This document shows, piece by piece, positions 9,483-18,286 of a stretch of 18,286 bases of DNA (the first letter of the stretch is position 1; each line of letters opens with the position of its first letter). A program made the position numbers and the translations under genes. The notes under the pieces are model-generated. The model was not told the origin of the DNA. It made no database searches and saw only the letters and a list, made by a program, of their open reading frames with translations. This DNA comes from Aureobasidium sp. EXF-3400 (lineage: Eukaryota > Ascomycota > Dothideomycetes > Dothideales > Saccotheciaceae): positions 1 through 18,286 of the forward strand of contig SWBL01000590.1 in assembly GCA_024195585.1 (NCBI GenBank), given 5' to 3'.

Positions 9483-10208
9483 ATGTGTCAACCTGTTACG
9501 CCATCAATAAGAGATGCTCTACGACACGGCGATCGAATATTGACCAAAATCATTGGTATGGTGGCCTGATATCCTGCACTTGGCAATTCTGACAGTCCGT
9601 CCCAGTCGATGCCTGGATCCTTCTTGAAACCAGTCCATTACCGCAGTGGTATATGTCCGAAGAACGTCGTGGGCACCTCTCGGACCTGACCTTACACGAT
9701 TTGCTGGTCTGTGTCGTACCCCTGCCGAAATCGGACTGGCTGCCAGGCAACAACAGACTCGACTACCTGGCCTTTATCAGCCTGAACATGTACGACGTAG
9801 ATGTCGACTCGGACGAAAACATCATTCTGGTTGCTGGTGAGCCCGCTGGCGACAAGCGCTCGGCCTTGAACATGCTTCTTTGGAGTATCAAAGCACGCAT
9901 CGCCATGAAATCAGTCATGACGGAAGGAATCACCATTAGCCCGTCGTAGTACGCGTGTCCGCTCTCTTCTGGTCCATCAAGGAACCGAAACATTCTTGTT
10001 ATCCCAGCAATCCGTCGAGCTTGTGGAGATGATGTGTGGTCCGATATGTTTCGGCTGCTCGTCAGCCTCGTGTTTTTCCCCGAGAGAGATGTGCTCAGGG
10101 TATCCGCAGGATCTGAAGATTGCTCCGGATGCTGTTACTGCTCTAGACGGATATTTTAGACTTTCGTTTCTCGAGTCTTCAAACGCTCATTCTGTCCATT
10201 CGAGATAG
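9483..10208 (+). pseudogene. Decayed gene or gene fragment of unknown family
   Basis: I do not recognise this protein. Three pieces look coding but do not join. (1) From the ATG at 9483, a short frame MCQPVTPSIRDALRHGDR... stops near 9567. (2) From 9593, a different frame has strong C-ending codon use, including DAWILLETSPLPQWY and NMYDVDVDSDENIILVAG, to a TAG at 9947-9949. The same frame stays open and coding-like for about 70 more codons (NILVIPAIRRACGDDVW, MFRLLVSLVFFPERDVLR). (3) Near 10095 the coding-like signal moves to another frame (YPQDLKIAPDAVTALDGYF) and stops at 10206-10208. A ctgacag at 9589-9595 could be an intron acceptor before piece 2. One in-frame stop plus a probable frameshift suggest a pseudogene. 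The alternative is a short real gene ending at 9949, or misread introns. Confidence 0.4.
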
Positions 10209-11455
10209 CATCACTCACCCATTTACTTTGCTTTTCATCTGGTACTAGTCTCGTAAGAGGGCCGTATGACTCCACCACTCAGTATCGCTCAAATCAGCTA
10301 TTCTCTTTATCGTTGAAGCCTGTATACTTAAATCCTTTGAGTATGCTCAAGACTACCACATTGTAGCTATAGAAATTCACGGTACTTTTTTTCTTTGGAA
10401 GGAAGTATCATCATGGAAATGAATCATCTCAGGATATTCTCATTGCCGCACTTCTAATCTGAAAAGTGGCTGTGCGACCAAGAGTACACATCTCCGTGGC
10501 AGGGTGGCTGATGCGAGACCGATAGTCTGTGGCATGCAAGGAGGTAATACTTGCCTTCGAGTGCTAAAGCCTGGAACGCGTGTAAGCATCAAGATGCACA
10601 ACGCTGTCAGAGAACTGGACGAGGCCCATGAAGAGGCGCGCATCTGCTTACGAGAACGATCGTGTCTTATCAGTGACATATTGTATGCTTTACTCTTTGC
10701 TATAGTCGGGAACAGTCTGTACCCTCCACAAGTGGAAGACTTGGGGCCGACTAATCGGAGCACGGCGGGTCCTCAACACTTTGGCAGACAAGGAGGTGTT
10801 GTGCGGGCGTGATTGTAGAAGGTTTCTGCGACTGGTTTCAACTTCACACCTTCACTTTACAACTCCCACATACCTACAGTACGATGTACAAGTCGGCCCT
10901 CGCTTCATCACAGCCAACGCTACCTACACCTGATTGGTCTACCGTCAAACCCCGTTCGGCCTATATCAGAGGTTGGGGATCGGTCTCAACTGTTGATAAA
11001 TTCAAGCCTCCACTCAGTTGCTTAAAAGCAAGATCGAGCCTTTTGTTATTATTAAAGCCAAAGCGGGATTTACCTGCAAAGCACCCAAAAAACTGTTGGA
11101 ACCGGGGCCGAATCCACTTGCGAAAACCTTCTATCAAAGCATGCGATACACCCATGGGGAAAGATACGGGCCGTGGATAGACCGGCAACAGAAATGGCCA
11201 TCTTGTGGCCTCGGATCTTCGCTCTCCGCAAAGTACTGACCGTATGCGCCCGAGGAGAGCGTGCGTGGACCTGCACGTTGCATATACGTGCAAGCCACCA
11301 GCGCTATCTGACGGATGTTCAAAAAAACACTATCCACGTCATATAAAGTCCATTGGACAGGTCAGAGTGATGGTTGACTTTAACAACAAGCAGAGCCGCT
11401 CAGAATTAATTGTCGAGTCTTTCTGTTCTCTTCTGAGAACGACTTCACAACAGCC
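10209..11455. other. Intergenic region, no supportable gene
   Basis: Upstream space of the MFS gene. A frame is open at 10423-10812 (+), with its first in-frame ATG at 10534 and a helical-looking stretch (MHNAVRELDEAHEEARICLR). An overlapping frame is open on the other strand, and neither shows a family motif, so I do not call a gene. Nothing recognisable was found at 10813-11330. Confidence 0.45.
11342..11347 (+). promoter_or_regulatory. Possible TATA box of the MFS gene
   Basis: TATAAA about 110 bp upstream of the MFS ATG at 11456, followed by ATTGG (an inverted CCAAT) at about 11352. The spacing fits a core promoter; there is no direct evidence of use. Confidence 0.45.
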
Positions 11456-13047
11456 ATGAGTGAGCAAGCTTCACAAACTCGAACCGTCATATTATCGCTA
11501 CGGCCAGAGGACGATCCCAGGAATTGGCCGTCATGGAAGAAATGGCTCATCGTTGCTTCTATAACGTTTGTTGATTTGACCGTGTCTTGGGGAGCTTCAG
11601 GATACAGCCCGGCGGCGGGCAAGTTCGCAAAAGCTTTTCATGTTTCGGGCGAAGTTGGAACCCTAGGCTTGTCGATTTATGTTGCAGGCCTCGCTCTAGG
11701 GCCTATGTCTCTTGCGCCGCTGTCAGAGGTGTTTGATATCATGCCATTATCACTGCTTTCAAGACGACTAATGCTTGACAGTACTTTGGACGAACGCCAC
11801 TATACATTATTCCATACGGATGCTTTCTTCTCTTTCTACTCGGCACTGCTCTCGTAAAAGATCTGGGTGGATTTCTGGTTCTACGATTTCTCTCAGGCCT
11901 GTTCTGTTCAGTCACCATTGCGAACTTCGGAGGCACCATTGCGGACATGTGGGACGTCAGACACACTGGCATCGCTATGTCTTTCTTCCTATGGGCGGGA
12001 ACAGGTGGATCATCATCCGGCTTTTTTCTGATGTCTTGGGTCGCACAATATCGTCCCTGGCGAGATGTCTTTTGGGCCTTGTTAGGTATCTGTGGCGGTG
12101 CGTGGCTCATCATGTCTGCCACACTGCTCTCGTGTGGTGAAACACGACACAGTGTTATCCTTGCCCGCTACCTCAAAGCTGAGAAACGCAGGACTGGCCG
12201 CGAGGACCTCGATATCCCGGAAGAGATGAAGCGCCGAGGCGTTCGTTCACTATTCAAGATTGCCTTGACTAGACCCTTCCGGTTCTTGTTTTCTGAAGCT
12301 ATCGTTATCTTCGGAGCCCTGTACAATGGCTACCTCTATGGGCTGAGCTTCTTGTTCAACGGGGCATTCGGTCTCGTTTTCGGCGCCAAAGGTTTTGACA
12401 CCCACCAAGTAGGACTCGCGTTCCTCGGGATATTTGTCGGGATCTCTCTTGGACTGTTGACCAACCTCTGGCAAGAGCGGTATTACCAGAGAAGAACTGA
12501 CCGTGCTGGTGGAAAAAACATCCCGGAAGCGCGTGTGGCGCTAAGTCAGGTCGCGGCAGTCACGTTTCCTATCAGCCTTTTCATTTTCGCATTCACTTCG
12601 TACTCATGGGTGAGCTGGGTTGGGCCTGTAATTGCAAGTGGTTTGTGGGGATGGAGTTTTTACGTCCTCATCCTTATGACTTACACGTATCTTGAGGACA
12701 GCTACGGCGAGTATAGCGCATCTGCTCTCGCAGCGGTTGGTCTGGTCAGAAATGCGGCAGGTGCAGGATTTCCCTTGTTTGGAAAACAGTGCGTATTGTG
12801 TTGGCGACTATGTGAGAGATGCTAATATTTCCTTAGGATGTTCATCAACGAAGGCTTTCAGTACGCAGGCCTGATTTTGGCTTGTCTGTCGCTTGTCTTG
12901 ATGCCAATTCCGTTCATCTTGGCTAGATTTGGTCTTAGATTGCGACAGAGGAGCCCTTGGGCTAGGGAGATGATGGAACATGGACAACCGACAACAAAGG
13001 AATCCGATGATGAGGTGATTCAAAATGAGGAGATAATCGGTCATTGA
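11456..13047 (+). CDS. MFS transporter, DHA1-like drug:H+ antiporter family
   Basis: Twelve-helix plasma-membrane transporter; DHA1-type fungal members export drugs, polyamines or metabolites, and the substrate here is unknown. Exons 11456-11728, 11782-12788 and 12837-13047 give 496 residues, normal for the family. The N-terminus carries the characteristic PEDDPRNWPSWKKW just before helix 1. LAPLSE (ending residue 91) is joined across intron 1 to YFGRTP, the loop 2-3 signature motif. NFGGTIADMWDVRHTG in the middle helices and the long central loop (AEKRRTGREDLDIPEEMKRRG) also fit. Intron 1 (53 bp) has a weak GTGTTT donor, but splicing restores the family sequence exactly; unspliced, the frame ends at 11857. 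Intron 2 is 48 bp (GTGCGT...TTAG). The charged C-terminal tail is cytosolic. The ATG has a purine at -3. Co-directional with the transcription factor 419 bp downstream. Confidence 0.93.
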
Positions 13048-13466
13048 GGCGAGTATAGACTTCAGGGGCAACGCAAAATCGAATGCTTGTTAAGTAGAAG
13101 GTTGGATAAAAAGGTACAACACTCGAATTGAATTGGCATATAGAGCCGATTACAAGTCTCACGAAAGAGTTTCTGAAGAACTGCTCCTGGACAATGGTTT
13201 CCAGGCTCGGCTGATTTACCGAATCGATGTCTTTAACCGAGCTTTCTTCTTCCACCCCGCCAATCCTCTCCACCACAATCCATCATCGCACGTCAGTTGC
13301 ATAGACCACAGTGCGGCTAATATTAATACCACAATGATGCATACTCTACCCCGGCTCCTGCCCCACGTTCTTCAGTCTGTTACTGCAATGCAAGAGGTGT
13401 CACCAGCCCACGTCTCAGATTCGTGGCCTTGGACAACGTCAAGCTGCATCGACTTGCTGCTTGAAC
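13048..13466 (+). promoter_or_regulatory. Intergenic/leader region between MFS and transcription factor genes
   Basis: Contains the MFS 3' UTR and the promoter and leader of the transcription factor. No separate gene is supported. An upstream open frame begins at 13334 and is listed separately. TATTAATA near 13321 is the most TATA-like element but is weak. Confidence 0.5.
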
Positions 13467-13480
13467 ATGTTCCCGACTAA
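13334..13480 (+). promoter_or_regulatory. Possible uORF overlapping the transcription factor start
   Basis: ATGATG at 13334-13339 opens a 48-codon frame that ends at TAA 13478-13480, past the main ATG at 13467 and in a different frame. Adenine at -3 gives it a fair initiation context. If transcription starts upstream of 13334, scanning ribosomes would translate this frame and bypass the main start. The transcription start is unknown. Confidence 0.35.
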
Positions 13481-16331
13481 CAACCTCGCCCAAGAAGAGT
13501 TTTCGGAGATATCTGAAGCGCCAGATACATCCTCAAGTTCTGCAAGTAACAAAAAGAGAAGAAGACGGGAAGATACGAGCTTTCAATGTCCTCAATGCGA
13601 TCGAGTTTTTGGCCGCATTGAGCACCTGAGGCGCCATGCAAATAGCCATGGTGAAGCTCGATCTTTCAGATGTGCAACATGTAACAAGGGCTTCAATCGG
13701 CTGTATGTTACATTCATAGTCAATCTGCTTCACGAGATGACTGGTTTGCTAATACTGCATACCTAGGGATACTCTCCAAAGACATGAACTAATACATCAA
13801 AAAGACCCTGGTGTTTCCAAACTTAAAGGAGCAAGGGCTTGCAAAGAGTGTGCCAGTAGCAAGGTCCGCTGCAACGGTACCATACCCTGCGAGAGATGCA
13901 GCTCGAAAAATGTTGACTGCGTATATCCAAATGCTGCCAGTCCTGCGCAAGCTCTGGATTCTCCGTCATCCGCTGTATCTGACTATGCCTCAACACCTGG
14001 AACATCCGAGAATGTTCTGTCTTCAGCGCTTGAATCTGCAGCGTTTCCTCGGCAATTGGGCCAGTCATTGCCGTATATCGGCCACACCAATACAGATCCG
14101 GAACAACATATTATTACCGACGTTGCAGAGTCTTGGAACTATAATCTACATCCTGAAATGGCATCTCAGACTACCGGATTCGTCACAGGATCGCTCCCTG
14201 CATTTGCTCAAGATCTGTTGCTACATGACGCTGGTGCGCAACAAGTTGCCTTATCACCATTTCACGGATCATATTCTGGCACCGAGGGCTCATTTGATAT
14301 TCCCTACGGCTCTCCGTTTCCCAGAGATCGACACGCAAGTCTGGATCAGTTATCCCGCAGACCTCGGCTCATGCCCAGTCTGAGGTCCAAAACCGCCATC
14401 CTGGACTCTGACAGTCCTAGGTCACAGTTCACATTTGTCAGCCATCGGGAAGAGTCAACTTACAGTCAGGCAAACCCTCGAGGATTATTCCACAGATCTT
14501 TCACTCCAGCGACCAGCTACTTGAGCCGTAGGCGTCGGTTTGTCTTCCCGTTGTCTGGTGATGTTTTACCGACTTTTCAAGATGATAGCTATACCAGCTT
14601 CAACATGTTGTCCGATCAAACATATTCGAGTATCTACAGATCCTTCACGACGGTCTGCACAGGGTTAACTGCTTATCAACCTCCATATGGGTCAAACTGT
14701 TTCCCATCACGAAAGACCCTAAACGCCCTGGTCAAGTTGTATCTTGACAGGTTTCATCCTGTGATGCCCATCCTCCACCACCCGACATTGGATCTCAATG
14801 CAAGTCACTGGATTCTAAGCTTGGCTGTTGTGACTATCGGGAGTCACATGTCAGATTTCGAGCAGTCTGAAGAATATGCTTTATGCCTTGACGAATTTCT
14901 GCGTCGAGCCATCTCGGCCTTAGTACGATGGTTGTATTGAATATTCTGAGGTTCGGCAATACTGACCTTTTTCGCAGGATCCTCATGAATCAATAGACCG
15001 CATCACACTCTGTCAGGCAAAATTGCTAGCCTGTATCAACCAAATATACAGTGGAGAGGAAAGTTGGCAAGAATCCGCGTATAACGAGTTTCTGACAGAT
15101 TTGATCTCTTTCTGCCAGCTCGAGTGGAAGATGTCAGAAACGGGATTCACTACATTTGCTCCCGAGGGTCAAGAAGCAGAATTTTGGAAGCGATGGGTTC
15201 AGCTCGAGTCTTGTCGGCGTACTGGATATGCGATATGGGTGAGTGTATTTTGCAGAGCCACACACTCACATATACTAATGCGTGTCAAAGATGCTCGATA
15301 CCATGTGGGCATATCAGTTTCAGGTACAACCGAGACTTACACTAGAGGATGGAAGGATGCCTCTTCCATGTCAGGAAGTGCTTTGGGAGTCAAAGACAGC
15401 TTTGCAGTGGCACCACATCTTCCAATTTTCGCCGTGTAAGTCTTCACAATATTCTTGGTTTCCAGACTTGACTAATGATTTAGCGAATTTGACACTCTCG
15501 TCATCCCTGCAATCCTTACAGAATGAGAAAATCTTGCAGAATACAATGGGCGAGTTCAGCCGCATAATTCTGCTGCATGGCTTTTACCACCAATGCTGGG
15601 AGCTTGAAAAAGCTGAGATCCAGTCGCAACCACGACCGCAGCAAATGTCCATGTACACGTTCTGGAGCAATTCAACCATGGAATCACTCGAGCTGCTTCA
15701 GTGGAGTGCCAACAGTATGGTAGCTTCTGGTATGGAACATCCTACTTTGCTGCACCTGCATCTGGCACGGATTGTGCTTTTTGCACCCTTTCAGAGCATC
15801 TGCGACTTGGCATATGGGATGACTAAAGAAGACAGCAGTATGAGTGGAGCACAGATGACAGCTCTACGCAAGGCAATACGCAAATGGGTCACTGAGGACG
15901 CAAGCAAAGCCCGACTTGCAACTTTACATGCAGGAGCATTGTTGCGGCATCTACATGCCTTCCACACGAATAGCTTCTATGAGCCGTCAGCAGTCCTGCT
16001 CGCCACCCTTACGATCTGGACATATGGATCATTTGCAACAACGGCAAGGGATGCCGGGCCATCATTACAGCGGAGATATTCGGACACACAGATACGTTCA
16101 ATCAGTATCGCTATAGATCAACCTCTTGACCCTGAGCTGGCAAGGTCGTTCGTCAACAATGGTGGGGAGATGCAACCAACTCTCAGAGGAGTGGGAAGTA
16201 TCTGTGGTGTCGGCGCTCCCGAGCGCGTGCTGTTAGAAGGATCCAGACTGGTATCAGAGATAGGTAGGTGGGGCAGCGGACGTAAAGTCACGCGGATTTT
16301 GAACAACCTGTCGTTGTGCCGCAGCATATAG
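13467..16331 (+). CDS. Transcription factor with two C2H2 fingers, a Zn2Cys6 cluster and a fungal-specific TF domain
   Basis: Nuclear DNA-binding regulator. Exons 13467-13702, 13767-14922, 14978-15238, 15291-15435 and 15484-16331 give 881 residues. A basic run KKRRRR (29-34), a likely nuclear localisation signal, precedes finger 1 (C41, C44, H57, H61) and finger 2 (C69, C72, H85, H89). Intron 1 interrupts finger 2, and splicing completes it. A Zn2Cys6 cluster follows at C104, C107, C114, C120, C123, C130 (spacing 2-6-5-2-6). After a Ser-rich linker, the fungal-specific domain begins near residue 408 (FHPVMPILHHPTLD) and includes RRTGYAIW-MLDTMWAYQ across intron 3. Introns are 64, 55, 52 and 48 bp. 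The last (15436-15483, GTAAGT...TTAG) is a multiple of 3 with no stop, so retention would add 16 residues. The start is the first ATG in frame before the fingers. Target genes are unknown; the MFS gene upstream is a candidate. Confidence 0.92.
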
Positions 16332-16569
16332 TCACGTATATGGTATGTGATAGCTGCTTCTGAAGTCAATCCTACCCTCCCCTGCGCAGAGGAGTGTTAC
16401 GATTCCGCGTTTGATCTACCGCCTCGAGGTATGAGCTATAAACGCATTTCCTACCACACAATCTCTAGCACACAGACTTCCTTCCTGATCTGGACGCTAG
16501 CAGCGGGTGTATTCTCGGTTTCAAAATTCATTAGAATTCGCTACCCCCAACTTCGAACTCGATGCTTAG
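16332..16569. other. 3' flank of the transcription factor gene, no gene recognised
   Basis: Ordinary-composition sequence between the TF stop and the start of the TA-rich block. No coding, RNA or repeat feature is seen; presumably it includes the TF 3' UTR. Confidence 0.5.
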
Positions 16570-16737
16570 AGCAGCTAATTACCTGCTAATTCATCAATTA
16601 TATAGCTATATACAGCTCTAACAGCTCTAATAGCTATAGTAATAGCTATAGGTCGTTATTCTATTAATATACACTAGTTTTGAAGCCTCTTAGAGCCCTC
16701 GCTAATGCGCAGTATAGCAGTAAACTAGCTTAGCTTA

Positions 16738-17850
16738 ATGCCTCTTAGCGACTACGATAAAACACTAGTTAAGGCCATGTTCCGCGACGACTACGACGTC
16801 AATACAGTACTTAAAGTAGTTCCTTATGCTGCTCGGAGCACGCTCTACTAGATGTAGCGCAACTTTAAAGCCGCTAGCTACGTACAGAAGCCTTCTACTG
16901 CTATTAAGTAGCGAGGCCGTCGACGTAAGTTAACACTAATAGTATGCGAGTACGCCATAGAGCTGCTTACGCATAGGAACGACCTCTAGTAGGAGGAACT
17001 AGCCTTTAAATTATGGTGCGAATTCGATATAGAAGTATTAAAATCGACGATATGCCGCATGCTTAAGGAAGAGAGGCTATTAAGCAAGGTTAATACTCGT
17101 ATTACTAGTCGTCGCTCTACTATTAAACAAGGCGTATACGAGGAGGAGCTTACTTAGCTTATAGCTCGAGGCCGCGAAGCTAACACTAAAGCCTCTAAGA
17201 TGTTGCTATACCTTAATGAATCCGTAGCCTCTAAGAAGGTAATGTTTCGACGGCGCTTATAGTTAGCAATTAGCCTACTAGCGTATATAAGGTTAGAGCT
17301 ATTGTTAAAGGTTCGATGCTCTATGTTACTAGCTCTAGATATTTATGGTTACCTTCCTAGAGCTACCCTTATCGTTAAGAGAGCAGTAATATAAGCCATG
17401 TACAAGCACTAGCTAGAGATAGTAGTACTGCCTTAGAGCGAGCTATATCTAGGAAGGAGGTCGATAATTATTATAGATAACTACTTAATGCACTACTTAG
17501 AGAAGGTAACTTACTATATAACGTACTAGCGCTATATATACATACTAACGCTAATAGATCACGGAACTCTATAGCTAGTTTAGCGTTTAACTGCTATATC
17601 TACCGCCTTACTTACTATATCTAAACCCTATAGAACAGACCTTCTACCTCTTAAAGCACTAGCTACGTAAACATAGGGATCTAGCGCCGCGAGTTAATAA
17701 ATTCGATAAACTAGAAGCGTATAAGGCAGCGTGGATTAAGCACCTCGAGAAGGCGACTACATAGGCCTTAGATGATGTTAGTATAAGCAATCTATTCGTT
17801 AGAAGCCGAGTACCTACTATCTAGTTACTAGTACTTAATGCGCTATACGG
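16738..17850 (+). pseudogene. Tc1/mariner-type transposase pseudogene
   Basis: Cut-and-paste transposase relic. From the ATG at 16738 one frame runs coherently to about 17530, with about eleven in-frame stops that are all TAG or TAA, never TGA. That fits CAA/CAG or TGG codons altered by RIP. Recognisable parts in order: an N-terminal helix-turn-helix region (LSDYDKTLVKAMFRDDYD), a basic GRRRK segment, LNESVASKKV near 17212, ALDIYGYLP near 17335, and IIIIDN with the second catalytic Asp at 17476-17478. The frame then shifts, and LNPIEQTFYLLK with the third catalytic Glu at 17633-17635 follows. The first catalytic Asp position (17215-17217) reads AAT (Asn). The second-Asp to Glu distance is about 52 codons instead of the usual 34-35, so an insertion or rearrangement is likely. 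The coding-like tail reaches about 17850. It cannot encode a functional enzyme. Confidence 0.78.
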
Positions 17851-18049
17851 CGAGCTTACTAAATCTAAGGGTATTAAGGTAATAGAGGGAGCAGAGGGAG
17901 CGCTAGTTCGTCGTTGTTGCTTATATTAGTTAATAAACTTAGTTAATTCCTTAAGGATTACTATGCGTAAGCTACCTTACTTAACTACTCGAGTTAGCTA
18001 TCTCTCGTTGCTATTAAATAGTAGCTAGAGGTCCTAACAGTTAGTTTTA

Positions 18050-18286
18050 AGAGCTACATAAGCTCTATTAAGCTAAATTAACTAGTTAGAATAAGCTAGC
18101 TTTACATAGTCCTAAAAGCTCTCCTAGCTAGTAGCAGTATTAAGCTTAGGTAGCACTAGCAATAGCTACCGAGGAGTAGTAGCAGCCGTAGCTAGCTAAG
18201 TAGCTAGTAGCTCTATAGGCTAAGTTTAGCTAATATAGAAGTAGTTAATAGTTAACTAATTCGAAGGGGAGGACTAAGGCTTTAAT
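18050..18286 (+). pseudogene. Gln-rich coding relic at the right edge of the RIP block
   Basis: In one frame (codon starts as at 18135) the sequence reads as coding if TAA/TAG are taken as former Gln codons, for example the stretch VALAIATEE followed by two TAG codons and QP. The dense stops at such places suggest an originally Gln-rich protein damaged by RIP. It may be a second ORF of the same element or an adjacent element; the family is not recognised. Confidence 0.35.

Larger units (their letters stand above)
16570..18286 (+). mobile_element. RIP-degraded Tc1/mariner (IS630-type) DNA transposon relic
   Basis: The block is strikingly rich in TA-containing words (tagcta, ttaata, ctatag) and poor in CA and TG compared with the rest of the window, the expected product of C-to-T change at CpA on both strands. 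It contains a transposase relic and probably extends beyond the right edge. Short imperfect agctata/agctcta units at about 16600-16650 could be a degraded terminal region, but I could not define inverted repeats or a TA target duplication. It is probably inactive. Confidence 0.8.

Noticed and set aside
10504..10812. Candidate gene, plus strand
   Set aside because: It starts at GTG, the first ATG is at 10534, an overlapping antisense frame is also open, and no motif or splice partner is seen.
16347..16589. 80-codon frame downstream of the transcription factor
   Set aside because: No motif, and it runs into the TA-rich block; likely chance.

Overview
The window looks like nuclear DNA of a filamentous ascomycete (Pezizomycotina). 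Five intron-bearing protein genes are visible. Most introns are short (48-64 bp), with GT...AG ends and CTGAC/CTAAC-type branch points. The gene content is fungal: a WSC-domain protein, a chitin synthase, an AcpA/Ato-type acetate permease and a C2H2 + Zn2Cys6 transcription factor. The right end has CpA-to-TpA decay typical of repeat-induced point mutation (RIP). The species cannot be named from this sequence alone.

Layout, left to right. Positions 1-1110 (+) hold the 3' part of a gene encoding an uninterrupted collagen-like Gly-X-Y tract followed by a WSC domain. It starts inside a perfect 9-bp tandem repeat, and an 11-nt microexon preserves the triplet register. Positions 1800-2965 (-) encode a five-exon GPR1/FUN34/YaaH-family permease. 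A stretch of about 1.66 kb without a recognisable gene follows. Positions 4625-7923 (-) encode a chitin synthase of the class I-III group in two exons. Positions 8255-9096 (-) encode a DltE-like short-chain dehydrogenase, with only 331 bp between it and the chitin synthase start. Positions about 9483-10208 (+) carry coding-like but broken sequence, probably a decayed gene of unknown family. Positions 11456-13047 (+) encode a DHA1-like MFS transporter in three exons. Positions 13467-16331 (+) encode a five-exon transcription factor with two C2H2 fingers, a Zn2Cys6 cluster and a fungal-specific regulatory domain. From about 16570 to the end the DNA is TA-rich and holds a RIP-destroyed Tc1/mariner (IS630)-type transposase relic.

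How they may work together: the chitin synthase and the WSC/collagen-like protein are both cell-wall or cell-surface functions, and the permease would handle acetate or a similar small substrate. The MFS transporter and transcription factor are adjacent and co-directional, so a local regulator-transporter pair is plausible. That is inference from position only. All gene models were spliced by eye from frame continuity, splice signals and family resemblance; no search or transcript data were available.
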